NCBI RefSeq assembly: GCF_900459405.1 | Contig: NZ_UHFN01000007.1 | Span: forward strand, 620,001 to 684,000 | DNA from: Streptococcus hyointestinalis | GTDB lineage: Bacteria > Bacillota > Bacilli > Lactobacillales > Streptococcaceae | DNA: 64,000 nucleotides | Reading direction: 5' to 3' | Part shown: in pieces, positions 41,716-51,664 of the stretch | How positions within the stretch are numbered: the first letter of the stretch is position 1 | Layout: each line of letters starts with the position of its first letter | Notes under the pieces: generated by a model | Database searches by the model: none | The model's input: the letters and a program-made list of their open reading frames with translations, nothing else | Told to the model about the DNA's origin: nothing | Program-made: the position numbers and the translations under genes

Positions 41716-41798
41716 TATAAAATAAATAATGTGATGAGAAACAAAAAGTAAACAAACGTGTTAAGAAATGTCTAATGGTGTATTTATTGTTAAAAATT

Positions 41799-41807
41799 TG
41801 GTATACT
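41799..41807 (+). promoter_or_regulatory. vicRKX promoter (extended -10)
   Basis: TG-G-TATACT upstream of vicR, giving a leader of about 68 bases. The -35 is not clear. Confidence 0.6.
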
Positions 41808-41881
41808 ATAGGTTAGATTCGTGTATGAATAAATTTTTTGCCTGTTTTCTTACATTTTGCAGGCATTTACAGGAGGGCGAT

Positions 41882-42592
41882 ATGAAAAAAATTCTAATCG
41901 TTGATGATGAAAAACCTATTTCAGATATTATTAAATTTAATTTGACCAAGGAAGGCTACGATGTGGTCACTGCCTTTGATGGCAATGAAGCGCTTGAGGT
42001 CTTTAACCAAGAGTCACCAGACTTGTTGATTCTTGACTTGATGTTGCCAGAAAAGGACGGTCTTGAGGTGGCACGTGAAATCAGAAAGACCAGCCATGTG
42101 CCCATCATCATGCTATCTGCAAAGGACAGCGAGATTGATAAGGTCATCGGTCTTGAAATTGGAGCAGACGACTATGTAACAAAACCTTTTTCAAACCGTG
42201 AATTACTAGCTCGTGTCAAGGCACACCTGCGTCGCACAGAAAACATCGAGTCCGCTGTCGCAGAGGAAAATAACGAAGCTGGCTCTAATATCATCACTAT
42301 CAATAATCTTCAAATCGTCCCAGACGCTTTTGTTGCTCGTAAGCATGGTGAGGACATCGAGCTGACCCACCGTGAGTTTGAGCTTTTGTATCATCTTGCG
42401 ACACACGCAGGTCAAGTCATGACACGTGAGCACTTGCTTGAGACGGTGTGGGGATATGATTATTTTGGTGATGTGAGAACGGTTGATGTGACGGTTCGTC
42501 GCTTGCGTGAAAAAATCGAAGATACACCAAGTCGTCCAGAATACATCTTGACACGTCGTGGTGTGGGTTATTATATGAAAGATTATGGCTAA
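41882..42592 (+). CDS. vicR: Essential response regulator VicR (WalR)
   Basis: The 236-residue protein begins [20 protein letters not shown] and has the phospho-acceptor Asp52 in [12 protein letters not shown] and a C-terminal winged helix ([16 protein letters not shown]). ATG 41882 is supported by CAGGAGGGCGAT; upstream in-frame ATGs lie in the leader. VicR controls peptidoglycan hydrolase and wall genes and is essential in most streptococci. It overlaps vicK by 8 bases. Confidence 0.97.
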   Translation: MKKILIVDDEKPISDIIKFNLTKEGYDVVTAFDGNEALEVFNQESPDLLILDLMLPEKDGLEVAREIRKTSHVPIIMLSAKDSEIDKVIGLEIGADDYVTKPFSNRELLARVKAHLRRTENIESAVAEENNEAGSNIITINNLQIVPDAFVARKHGEDIELTHREFELLYHLATHAGQVMTREHLLETVWGYDYFGDVRTVDVTVRRLREKIEDTPSRPEYILTRRGVGYYMKDYG

Positions 42593-43931
42593 TACCTTAG
42601 GAAATCTTAAAACATTTGAGTTTATACTCTTAGTTTTACTGGCTTTTGTGGGACTCTATTTTATCTTTTTGACTTATCGTGATATTCGTTTGGTGAAAAA
42701 TCTTCGCCTCCTCACGGATAAGGTACGAGGGATGATTGAGGGAAAACAGTCTGTCGATGTTGAGCTAAAGGGTGAGCCTGAGATGGTTGAGCTTGGGAGA
42801 AGCTTAAATGAGCTCAACCAAGCTTACCAAAAGACACACGATAGTCTCGCTCAAGAGAAAAATCGACTGGCAAATATTCTCACCTACATGACTGATGGCG
42901 TCCTAGCTACTAACCGAGCAGGGCGTATCACCATGATTAACGAGATGGCGCAAAAGCAGTTCAATCTCTCAGAAAAAGAAGCGCTCGGAAAGTCTATCAT
43001 GGCTATTTTAGGGGATGATGTGGATTATTCCTTTCGGGAGCTGGTGGAAAAGACGCCTGACTTGACGCTCTACCGCAGGGATGAGATGGGTGAGTTTATC
43101 ACACTGCGCATTCGTTTTGCCAGAAACCGTCATGATAGTGGTTTTGTGACAGGACTTGTTGCGGTTTCGCACGATGCGACAGAGCAGGAAAAGGAGGAGC
43201 GTGAGCGCAGGCTCTTTGTCTCTAACGTCAGCCATGAGTTGCGCACCCCCTTGACCTCGGTCAAGTCTTATCTTGAAGCCTTGGACGAGGGTGCGCTAAA
43301 AGAAGAAGTTGCTCCTAGCTTTATCAGAGTGTCGCTTGATGAGACTAATCGCATGATGCGTATGATTTCAGACCTTCTTGCGCTGTCTCGTATTGACAAT
43401 CAGGTGACGCAGCTAGAGGTGGAGATGACTAACTTCACTGCCTTTATCACAGCTATTCTCAATCGCTTTGACCAAATCACAGCGCAACAATCCACTCATA
43501 AAAAGATTGACATTATCCGAGATTATCCGCTGAGCCCGATTTGGACAGAGATTGACACCGACAAGATGACCCAAGTTTTAGACAATATCCTAAACAATGC
43601 CATCAAATATTCGCCAGACGGTGGTAAGGTCACTGTCAGTATGCAGACAACGGAAAGTCAGTTGATTTTATCCATCTCTGATGAGGGCTTAGGGATTCCA
43701 AAGAAAGATTTGCCTTTGATTTTTGACCGTTTTTACCGTGTGGACAAGGCACGTAGCCGTGCACAAGGTGGTACTGGTCTTGGTTTATCCATTGCCAAGG
43801 AAATTGTCAAGCTCCACAAGGGTTTTATCTGGGCAAAGAGCGATTATGGCAAGGGGTCAACCTTTACCATTGTCTTGCCGTATGACAAAGAAACCGTCGT
43901 TTATGACGAATGGGAAGAAGAGGAAGATTAA
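42585..43931 (+). CDS. vicK: Sensor histidine kinase VicK (WalK)
   Basis: The protein has 448 residues. One N-terminal membrane helix (about 11-30) has almost no extracellular part, which is the streptococcal form. Then come HAMP (31-85), PAS (about 95-195, [18 protein letters not shown]) and HisKA with His217 in [10 protein letters not shown]. The HATPase has [21 protein letters not shown] and [13 protein letters not shown]. It phosphorylates and dephosphorylates VicR. It is translationally coupled to vicR. Confidence 0.97.
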   Translation: MANTLGNLKTFEFILLVLLAFVGLYFIFLTYRDIRLVKNLRLLTDKVRGMIEGKQSVDVELKGEPEMVELGRSLNELNQAYQKTHDSLAQEKNRLANILTYMTDGVLATNRAGRITMINEMAQKQFNLSEKEALGKSIMAILGDDVDYSFRELVEKTPDLTLYRRDEMGEFITLRIRFARNRHDSGFVTGLVAVSHDATEQEKEERERRLFVSNVSHELRTPLTSVKSYLEALDEGALKEEVAPSFIRVSLDETNRMMRMISDLLALSRIDNQVTQLEVEMTNFTAFITAILNRFDQITAQQSTHKKIDIIRDYPLSPIWTEIDTDKMTQVLDNILNNAIKYSPDGGKVTVSMQTTESQLILSISDEGLGIPKKDLPLIFDRFYRVDKARSRAQGGTGLGLSIAKEIVKLHKGFIWAKSDYGKGSTFTIVLPYDKETVVYDEWEEEED

Positions 43932-43933
43932 GC

Positions 43934-44746
43934 ATGCTTGAAGAAAAAGGGTTTCAGTACAGTATTTTAGCTTCTGGTTCTAGTGGCAATGCCTTCTACG
44001 TCGAAACACCTAAACAAAAGCTCTTGATTGATGCGGGATTGACTGGTAAAAAAATTACCAGTCTTTTAGCTGACATCGGACGTACACCAGAAGATTTAGA
44101 TGCGATTTTAGTGACGCATGAGCACTCAGACCACATCAAAGGTGTCGGTGTACTCGCCAGAAAATACAAACTCGATGTCTATGCCAATGAAGCCACTTGG
44201 AAAATCATAGACGACAAAAATATGATAGGAAAGCTTGATGTTGCACAAAAGCATGTCTTTGGGCGTGACAAGACGCTTACCTTTGGTGATTTGGACATTG
44301 AGAGCTACGGAGTGAGTCACGATGCGGTTGATCCGCAGTTTTACCGTCTGATAAAGGATGACAAGAGCTTTGTCATGCTGACAGATACAGGCTATGTCAG
44401 TGACCGTCTAGCAGGTCTGATTGAAAATGCAGACGCTTACTTGATTGAATCCAATCATGATATTGATATTTTGCGCTCAGGGAGTTATCCGTGGAGTTTG
44501 AAGCAGCGGATTTTATCTGATAAAGGACATCTCTCCAATGAAGATGGCGCAGAAACCATGATTAGAACAATCGGTCAACGCACAAAAAAAATCTATCTTG
44601 GACATTTGAGTCAAGAAAATAATATAAAAGAATTAGCGCATATGACGATGGAGACCCAGCTCATGTCAGCCGACTTTGGCGTTGGCAGTGACTTTAAGGT
44701 CTTAGACACATCGCCAAATCATGCGACCCCTTTGACACGGATTTAG
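43934..44746 (+). CDS. vicX: VicX (WalJ/YycJ) metallo-beta-lactamase-fold hydrolase
   Basis: The 270-residue protein begins MLEEKGFQYSILASGSSGNA. The metal motif VTHEHSDHIKG is the HxHxDH signature, with LTDTGYVSD and a later His in YLGHLSQENN. It belongs to the YycJ group, proposed to act on DNA or signalling; the substrate is unsettled. ATG 43934 is 2 bases after vicK. An upstream start overlapping vicK is rejected. Confidence 0.93.
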   Translation: MLEEKGFQYSILASGSSGNAFYVETPKQKLLIDAGLTGKKITSLLADIGRTPEDLDAILVTHEHSDHIKGVGVLARKYKLDVYANEATWKIIDDKNMIGKLDVAQKHVFGRDKTLTFGDLDIESYGVSHDAVDPQFYRLIKDDKSFVMLTDTGYVSDRLAGLIENADAYLIESNHDIDILRSGSYPWSLKQRILSDKGHLSNEDGAETMIRTIGQRTKKIYLGHLSQENNIKELAHMTMETQLMSADFGVGSDFKVLDTSPNHATPLTRI

Positions 44747-44955
44747 AGAGTGGGACAAAAATAGGTCATTTCGTAGAAATGCGATTTTGTCGTCCCACCT
44801 CCGCAAGGTTGAGTAGGGTTCTAGAAGTTGATTTATCAACGTATTAGAGCCCACTAGCAGGGATTGATTGGCACCAAAGTGCCTAATCAATTGTGCATGG
44901 GAAACTCTAAAGCGACTAAAGTCACTAGAGTTTCTCCAAACCACTGCGTCTCGCA
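44747..44955. repeat. Intergenic repeat element with nested insertion
   Basis: GTGGGAC (44750-44756) and GTCCCAC (44792-44798) frame a long hairpin. It is followed by CCTCCGCAAGGTTGAGTAGG, AGAGCCCACT and ACCACTGCGTCTCGC. I recall closely similar non-coding repeats after genes in several streptococci. In those, AGAGCCCACT runs almost directly into CAACCACTGCGTCT. Here about 85 extra bases (roughly 44858-44940) intervene, with two hairpins of their own (GGCAC/GTGCC; GAAACTCTA/TAGAGTTTC). It fills most of the 357-bp gap between vicX and rnc. Confidence 0.7.
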
Positions 44956-45002
44956 TATAAATCTATAAATTGAGAAGCTGAAAACTATTTGCTTCAGCTT
45001 CA

Positions 45003-45034
45003 AAAGAGGTTTTTCACAAACAAAGCCTCTTTTT
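45003..45034 (+). terminator. Terminator upstream of rnc
   Basis: AAAGAGG-TTTT pairs with AAAG-CCTCTTT (one T-G pair) and is followed by TT then CATTTTTTT. It probably ends the vicRKX transcript. Confidence 0.75.
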
Positions 45035-45051
45035 CATTTTTTTGATATTTT

Positions 45052-45060
45052 TGGTATAAT
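45052..45060 (+). promoter_or_regulatory. rnc-smc promoter (extended -10)
   Basis: TG-G-TATAAT at 45052-45060, 43 bases before the rnc ATG. Confidence 0.7.
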
Positions 45061-45103
45061 AAGAAAGACTTTTATATAGACAGGAAAGGGAGAATCAAAA
45101 ATA

Positions 45104-45796
45104 ATGAAAACATTAGAAGAAAAACTGTCAATAGACTACGGTATTGTCTTTGATGATAAATCTTTATTAGATACGGCTTTTACACATACATCCTATGCGA
45201 ACGAACACCGTCTCCTAAAGATTTCACATAATGAGCGTTTGGAATTTTTAGGAGACGCTGTTCTGCAACTGATTATTTCACGCTATTTATTTGAAAAATA
45301 TCCGAAAAAACCAGAGGGTGATTTGTCTAAACTGCGCTCTATGATTGTGCGTGAGGAGAGTTTAGCTGGCTTTTCATGTTACTGTGGCTTTGACGCTTAT
45401 GTCAAGCTTGGTAAGGGTGAGGAAAAGTCAGGTGGACGTGAGCGCGCAACGATTTTAGGTGATTTATTTGAAGCCTTTTTAGGTGCGCTTTTGCTGGACA
45501 AGGGAGTGGACGCCGTTGAGAATTTTCTTAATCAAGTGGTTATTCCCCAAGTTGAAAAGGGCAATTACCAAAAGGTGCGTGACTACAAGACCGCCCTTCA
45601 AGAGCAACTACAGGTCAATGGTGATGTGGCGATTAGCTATCGTGTCACTAAAGAATCTGGACCAGCCCATGCCAAGGTGTTTGAGGTGAGTGTCTTTGTC
45701 AATGACAAAGCAATCAGCTCTGGTAGTGGCAAGTCTAAAAAACAAGCAGAGCAAGCAGCTGCCAAAGAAGCGCTTGAGCGACTGAGTGAGGACTAA
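45104..45796 (+). CDS. rnc: Ribonuclease III
   Basis: The 230-residue protein has the signature [15 protein letters not shown] (about 41-55), a second catalytic cluster [14 protein letters not shown], and a C-terminal double-stranded RNA-binding domain ([10 protein letters not shown] to [13 protein letters not shown]). It processes rRNA and structured mRNAs. The stop is directly followed by the smc ATG, so the two are co-translated. Confidence 0.96.
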   Translation: MKTLEEKLSIDYGIVFDDKSLLDTAFTHTSYANEHRLLKISHNERLEFLGDAVLQLIISRYLFEKYPKKPEGDLSKLRSMIVREESLAGFSCYCGFDAYVKLGKGEEKSGGRERATILGDLFEAFLGALLLDKGVDAVENFLNQVVIPQVEKGNYQKVRDYKTALQEQLQVNGDVAISYRVTKESGPAHAKVFEVSVFVNDKAISSGSGKSKKQAEQAAAKEALERLSED

Positions 45797-48700
45797 ATGT
45801 TTCTAAAAGAAATTGAGCTGCAAGGCTTTAAGTCCTTTGCAGATAAGACAAAAATTGAGTTTGACAGAGGTGTGACTGCCATTGTCGGACCCAACGGCTC
45901 TGGTAAGAGTAACATCACAGAGAGTCTGCGTTGGGCACTGGGAGAATCTAGTGCCAAGAGTCTGCGTGGTGGCAAGATGCCAGACGTTATTTTTGCAGGG
46001 ACACAGAGTAGAAAAGCTCTGAACTATGCTTATGTTGCGGTGACACTTGATAACAGCGACCAGTTTATCGAGCAAGCAAGCGAGCTGATACGTGTGGAGC
46101 GTCGTATTTTTAGAAATGGCGACAGCGAGTATCTCATCGATGGGCGCAAGGTTCGTTTGCGTGATGTGCATGAGCTGTTTATGGACACAGGTCTTGGACG
46201 TGATTCCTTTTCGATTATCTCGCAAGGACGTGTCGAGGAAATCTTTAACAGCAAGCCACAAGAGCGCAGAGCGATTTTTGAGGAAGCTGCCGGTGTCTTA
46301 AAATACAAGACCCGCAAAAAAGAAACACAGACCAAGCTCAATCAAACACAGGACAATCTCGACCGCCTAGAGGATATTATCTACGAGCTGGATACACAAG
46401 TTACTCCATTGAAAAAACAAGCAGAGACAGCCCAGTGCTTTTTGGAGCTAGATGGTGAGCGAAAAGTGCTTGATTTAGCGATTTTGGTTGAGGACATCAA
46501 GGAGCAAAAGCTGGCACTTAGCACTCACAAAGAAGAGTTAGCAGCTGTCAAGGAGAGTCTATCTGCCTATTACGACAAGCGCCAAAAACTAGAGGACAAA
46601 AGTCAGAACCTCAAGGACAGGCGCCGTAAGCTCTCAGATAAAAGCTTAACAAAACAAAAGGAACTGCTGGATGTCACTCAGCTGAGCGCTGATTTGGAGC
46701 GTCAGATTGAAGTGACACAGCTTGCTAGTGACCAATCCACTCAAAAAGCAGCGCAGCTTACAGAGCAGGCTAAAAAGCTTGAAGAGACGATTGAGCAGAC
46801 CAAGACTGCTCTAAATGAAAAATCAGCTAGCCTAGCTAGTTTAAAAGCCAAGCTAGAGCAGGAGCGCTCAAGTATTGCGAGATTAGAGACAGATTTGGAG
46901 CAGTATCGTCACAATCCTGACCAACTCATCGAGCAGTTGCGTGAGCAGTTTGTAGATGTGATGCAAAAGGAAGCAGAGCTTTCTAACCAAAAAACAGCTC
47001 TCAAAGCGCAAAAAAGCAGTCAAGAACAGCAGTCCGCTTTTAGACAAGAAGAAATTCAGCAATTAGCGCAAGAGCTCTCTAAGCTCAAAAAAGAAGAAGC
47101 AAACCAGCAGGCGCTATTAGAGGACGCCAGTCAGTCTGTCAAGGAGCTATTAGAGCAGTACCAAGAAAAGGCAACAGCGCTTGAAAGCGCTGAAGCAACT
47201 TATCGCACTCAGCAAGACCAGCTTTTTAAGCAACTAGATGACATCAAGTCTAAAAAGGCGAAAAAAGCGAGCCTTGAGTCTATTTATAAAAACCACAGCC
47301 ATTTCTATGCAGGTGTCAAGGCAGTCTTGCAAGAAAAGAGTCTGACTGGCATTATTGGTGCAGTTAGCGAGCACATCTCCTTTTCACCACGCTATCAGAC
47401 AGCGCTTGAGATAGCGCTTGGTGCGAGCAGCCAGCATATTATCGTTGAGGATGAGAATGCAGCCAAGCAGGCAATTGCTTTTCTAAAGCAAAACCGACGT
47501 GGGCGAGCGACCTTTTTGCCACTGACGACGATTTCCTCTCGCCAGTTGGCTTCACATCAGCTTGAAACTTTGGAGACTAGCCAAGGGTTCTTGGGGATTG
47601 CCAGTCAGTTGGTCAGCTATGAGCCTAAGCTATCGCACATCATGAGTAATCTCCTTGGTTTGACGGCGATTTTTGATAGCATTGAGCATGCTAATCAAGC
47701 TGCTAAGCGCCTGTCCTATCGGGTGCGTATAGTGACCTTGGATGGTACAGAGATTAGAGCTGGCGGTTCCTTTTCAGGCGGAGCCAATCGTGGCAATAAC
47801 ACGACCTTTATCAAGCAAGAGCTAGACCAAGTGGAAAAAGAGCTGAAGACGCTTGAAGAGAAGCAAATAGCTCATGAAAAGGAAGTCGCTTCACTAAAAG
47901 AAAAGCTGGAATCTGAGAGAGAAAAACTTGCCCTTATCAAAGAAGAAGGCAATCAGAAGAGACTAGAAGAACAAGCAGCTCAACTGTCCTACAAGCAAGT
48001 TACTGAGCGTTTATCAGATGTTGAGGAGACTTATCAAACACTGAAAGGTCATGTTGAGAATGAGTCAGAGCCCGCTTTTGATACCCTTTGGCAGGAGCTA
48101 GAGGAGGAGCTTAGTGAGCTAGCGCAGAAAAAAAGTGCGCTCTCACAGCAAATCGAGCAACTCAAGACTGACAAAGACAGCTTTGACACTGGTGTGGCTC
48201 GTCTATCTGAGCAATTATCGCAGGCAAAATTGCAGGAGCGTGAACTGCTTAGTGAGATGAAGTTTGAAAAAGCCAACCAATCTCGCCTAAAAGCTGATTT
48301 AGAAACTTACCAAACAGAACTCACAAGCCTAACAGCAGCCCTTTCTCAGCAAGACCAAGCAGATGATAGTCTCTTGCCACGCTTAAAAGCACAGCTAGAG
48401 CAGGCAAGAGAACACAAAAGCAGCTTGGAGCAGGAGCAGATTAGTCTGCGTTTTGAGCTAGAAGACCTTGAAGCGCAAATCGAAGAGACTAATCAAGCGC
48501 TAGCAAAAGAAAGCCAGCAAAACGAGCAATTCATCCGCAAGCAGGCGCAGATTGAAGCTATGATTGAGACCATTGAAAAGCAGCTGCGTCAATTTGCCCG
48601 TCGCTTAAGCGAGGAGTATCAGTACACTCTAGAAGATGCCAAGGAAAAAGCACATGCGCTTGAGAACCTTGAACTTGCTAGAGAGCAATTGCGTACACTG

Positions 48701-49333
48701 CAGCGTCAGATTAAGGACCTAGGTCCTGTCAATCTGGATGCTATTGAGCAGTTTGAGGAGGTCAGTCAGCGACTTGATTTTCTCAACACGCAAAAAGAGG
48801 ACTTGGTAGACGCCAAAAATCTCTTGTTGACGACAATTTCAGATATGGATGAGGAGGTCAAACAGCGCTTTAAGTTGACCTTTGAAGCCATTCGAGAAAG
48901 TTTCAAGCAGACCTTTACGCAGATGTTTGGCGGAGGAAGCGCCGACTTGATGTTGACGTCTGAGGACTTGCTGGAGGCAGGCATTGAGATATCAGTGCAA
49001 CCTCCAGGCAAGAAAATCCAGTCGCTCAACCTCATGTCTGGTGGTGAAAAAGCCTTGTCCGCTCTAGCTCTGCTATTTGCCATCATCCGTGTCAAGACCA
49101 TACCGTTTGTTATCCTAGATGAGGTCGAAGCGGCACTTGATGAGGCAAATGTCAAGCGTTTTGGGGACTACCTCAACCGCTTTGACCAGTCTAGTCAGTT
49201 CATCGTCGTGACACACCGCAAAGGTACTATGGCGGCGGCTGATAGTATCTATGGGGTCACCATGCAAGAATCCGGTGTCTCACGTATCGTCTCCGTCAAG
49301 TTAAAAGACGCTGAAAACTTGACGACAGCCTAG
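45797..49333 (+). CDS. smc: Chromosome segregation ATPase SMC
   Basis: The protein has 1178 residues. The N-terminal head has Walker A GPNGSGKSN (31-39), followed by long coiled coils and a hinge around 500-660 (GRATFLPL, RAGGSFSGGANRG). The C-terminal head has the signature LNLMSGGEKALSALALLFA and Walker B PFVILDEVEAALDEAN. With ScpA and ScpB it compacts and segregates the chromosome. Its last 45 bases plus the following bases recur, diverged, at 55904-55953. Confidence 0.97.
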   Translation: MFLKEIELQGFKSFADKTKIEFDRGVTAIVGPNGSGKSNITESLRWALGESSAKSLRGGKMPDVIFAGTQSRKALNYAYVAVTLDNSDQFIEQASELIRVERRIFRNGDSEYLIDGRKVRLRDVHELFMDTGLGRDSFSIISQGRVEEIFNSKPQERRAIFEEAAGVLKYKTRKKETQTKLNQTQDNLDRLEDIIYELDTQVTPLKKQAETAQCFLELDGERKVLDLAILVEDIKEQKLALSTHKEELAAVKESLSAYYDKRQKLEDKSQNLKDRRRKLSDKSLTKQKELLDVTQLSADLERQIEVTQLASDQSTQKAAQLTEQAKKLEETIEQTKTALNEKSASLASLKAKLEQERSSIARLETDLEQYRHNPDQLIEQLREQFVDVMQKEAELSNQKTALKAQKSSQEQQSAFRQEEIQQLAQELSKLKKEEANQQALLEDASQSVKELLEQYQEKATALESAEATYRTQQDQLFKQLDDIKSKKAKKASLESIYKNHSHFYAGVKAVLQEKSLTGIIGAVSEHISFSPRYQTALEIALGASSQHIIVEDENAAKQAIAFLKQNRRGRATFLPLTTISSRQLASHQLETLETSQGFLGIASQLVSYEPKLSHIMSNLLGLTAIFDSIEHANQAAKRLSYRVRIVTLDGTEIRAGGSFSGGANRGNNTTFIKQELDQVEKELKTLEEKQIAHEKEVASLKEKLESEREKLALIKEEGNQKRLEEQAAQLSYKQVTERLSDVEETYQTLKGHVENESEPAFDTLWQELEEELSELAQKKSALSQQIEQLKTDKDSFDTGVARLSEQLSQAKLQERELLSEMKFEKANQSRLKADLETYQTELTSLTAALSQQDQADDSLLPRLKAQLEQAREHKSSLEQEQISLRFELEDLEAQIEETNQALAKESQQNEQFIRKQAQIEAMIETIEKQLRQFARRLSEEYQYTLEDAKEKAHALENLELAREQLRTLQRQIKDLGPVNLDAIEQFEEVSQRLDFLNTQKEDLVDAKNLLLTTISDMDEEVKQRFKLTFEAIRESFKQTFTQMFGGGSADLMLTSEDLLEAGIEISVQPPGKKIQSLNLMSGGEKALSALALLFAIIRVKTIPFVILDEVEAALDEANVKRFGDYLNRFDQSSQFIVVTHRKGTMAAADSIYGVTMQESGVSRIVSVKLKDAENLTTA

Positions 49334-49335
49334 TA
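49286..49335 (+). repeat. smc 3' end, copy 1 of a flanking direct repeat
   Basis: These 50 bases (last 16 smc codons plus TA) align without gaps to 55904-55953 with 7 differences, all transitions and mostly at third codon positions. Confidence 0.9.
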
Positions 49336-49359
49336 GTCGTGACTTATAGACAGTATGAG

Positions 49360-49388
49360 AAATTTCCTCATTTTTGAGGAAATTTTTT
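49360..49388 (+). terminator. Terminator after smc
   Basis: AAATTTCCTCA-TTTT-TGAGGAAATTT is a perfect 11-bp stem with TTT after it. Confidence 0.9.
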
Positions 49389-49401
49389 ATATGTTCAAAA
49401 G

Positions 49402-49420
49402 TGTAACCGCTTGCTATAAT
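49402..49420 (+). promoter_or_regulatory. GH1 gene promoter -10 with overlapping cre site
   Basis: TGTAACCGCTTGCT (49402-49415) resembles the CcpA cre site and runs into TATAAT (49415-49420). Binding here would block RNA polymerase, giving glucose repression. Confidence 0.7.
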
Positions 49421-49438
49421 AAAAGAAAAAGCAATTAG

Positions 49439-50881
<1,443 letters not shown>

Positions 50882-50945
50882 GACAAAGGAGAAAGTGACA
50901 GCTGTTGCTTTCTCTTATCTTTCGAAAAATAGAAAGGAAACCAGC

Positions 50946-51185
50946 ATGATCGGTGCAATCGCAGCGGTGTTAACGACTCTGGCTTTTTTGCCACAGGTGA
51001 TTAAGACCATCAAGACTAAGGATACATCGGGAATTTCTCTTGGCATGTATGCCATGCAGGTGACAGGGATTGGGCTTTGGCTGGCACATGGGATTCACAT
51101 TGGCGATATGCCGCTTATCCTAGCCAATAGTGTCTCCTTTGTCCTGTCAGGAACGATTTTGTACTATAAGATTCGGTCTTCGTAG
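50946..51185 (+). CDS. SemiSWEET sugar transporter
   Basis: The protein has 79 residues and three membrane helices with the PQ-loop motif FLPQVIKTIKTKDTSGIS near the N-terminus and NSVSFVLSGTILYYK at the end, as in bacterial SemiSWEETs. It would dimerise and passively move a sugar across the membrane. Its presence between a phospho-glucosidase and PTS genes suggests a second route or efflux of released sugar. ATG 50946 follows AGAAAGGAAACC. Confidence 0.85.
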   Translation: MIGAIAAVLTTLAFLPQVIKTIKTKDTSGISLGMYAMQVTGIGLWLAHGIHIGDMPLILANSVSFVLSGTILYYKIRSS

Positions 51186-51195
51186 GGGGGGACTT

Positions 51196-51233
51196 GCGGA
51201 AATACACGAAAAAATTTCCGCATTGAAGCGGAA
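51196..51233 (+). promoter_or_regulatory. Competing hairpins upstream of PTS genes
   Basis: GCGGAAAT (51196-51203) can pair with ATTTCCGC (51214-51221), which can alternatively pair with GCGGAA (51228-51233). The exclusive pairings look like an attenuator, but there is no T-run. Confidence 0.4.
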
Positions 51234-51243
51234 GAAAAAGCTA

Positions 51244-51272
51244 TTTACAATGTAAGCGTTTTATATTATCAT
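51244..51272 (+). promoter_or_regulatory. PTS operon promoter with internal cre site
   Basis: TTTACA (51244-51249), 17 bases, TATCAT (51267-51272). TGTAAGCGTTTTAT (51251-51264), close to the cre consensus, fills the spacer, so CcpA should repress it. Confidence 0.7.
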
Positions 51273-51306
51273 AATCTTATAATAAATTATTAAAAGGAGT
51301 CATATT

Positions 51307-51621
51307 ATGGCAAAAGCATTGATTATTTGTGCAGGTGGGATGTCATCCTCAATGATTGCAAAGAAAACCGCTACACTTCTTCAAGAACAGGGAGAAAACA
51401 TCGAAATGGATGCTGTAGGTGTCCCAGAAGGTCAAAAGCGTATTGAAGCAGATAAGTACGATCTTTATCTGGTCAGCCCACAAACAAAAATGAACTTCAA
51501 GCAATTAGCAGATGCGGCTGCTAAAACAGGAAAACCTATTGTTCAAATTCCTCCGCAAGCCTATGTTCCTATTCCTATGGGAATTGAAAAGATGGCTAAA
51601 CTAGTCAAGGAAAATATCTAG
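51307..51621 (+). CDS. PTS lactose/cellobiose family IIB component
   Basis: The 104-residue protein has its phosphocysteine Cys8 in ALIICAGGMSSSMIAKK. It takes phosphate from the IIA protein and passes it to the sugar via IIC. It is the first gene of the PTS operon, preceded by AAAAGGAGTC. Confidence 0.93.
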   Translation: MAKALIICAGGMSSSMIAKKTATLLQEQGENIEMDAVGVPEGQKRIEADKYDLYLVSPQTKMNFKQLADAAAKTGKPIVQIPPQAYVPIPMGIEKMAKLVKENI

Positions 51622-51664
51622 TTACTGTTTATTAACATTCTTGCCATTTTGATTGGAGGTCGTG

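Noticed and set aside
41768..41881. Upstream in-frame start for vicR
   Set aside because: The extra 38 residues are leader sequence around the promoter; the good ribosome-binding site is before 41882.
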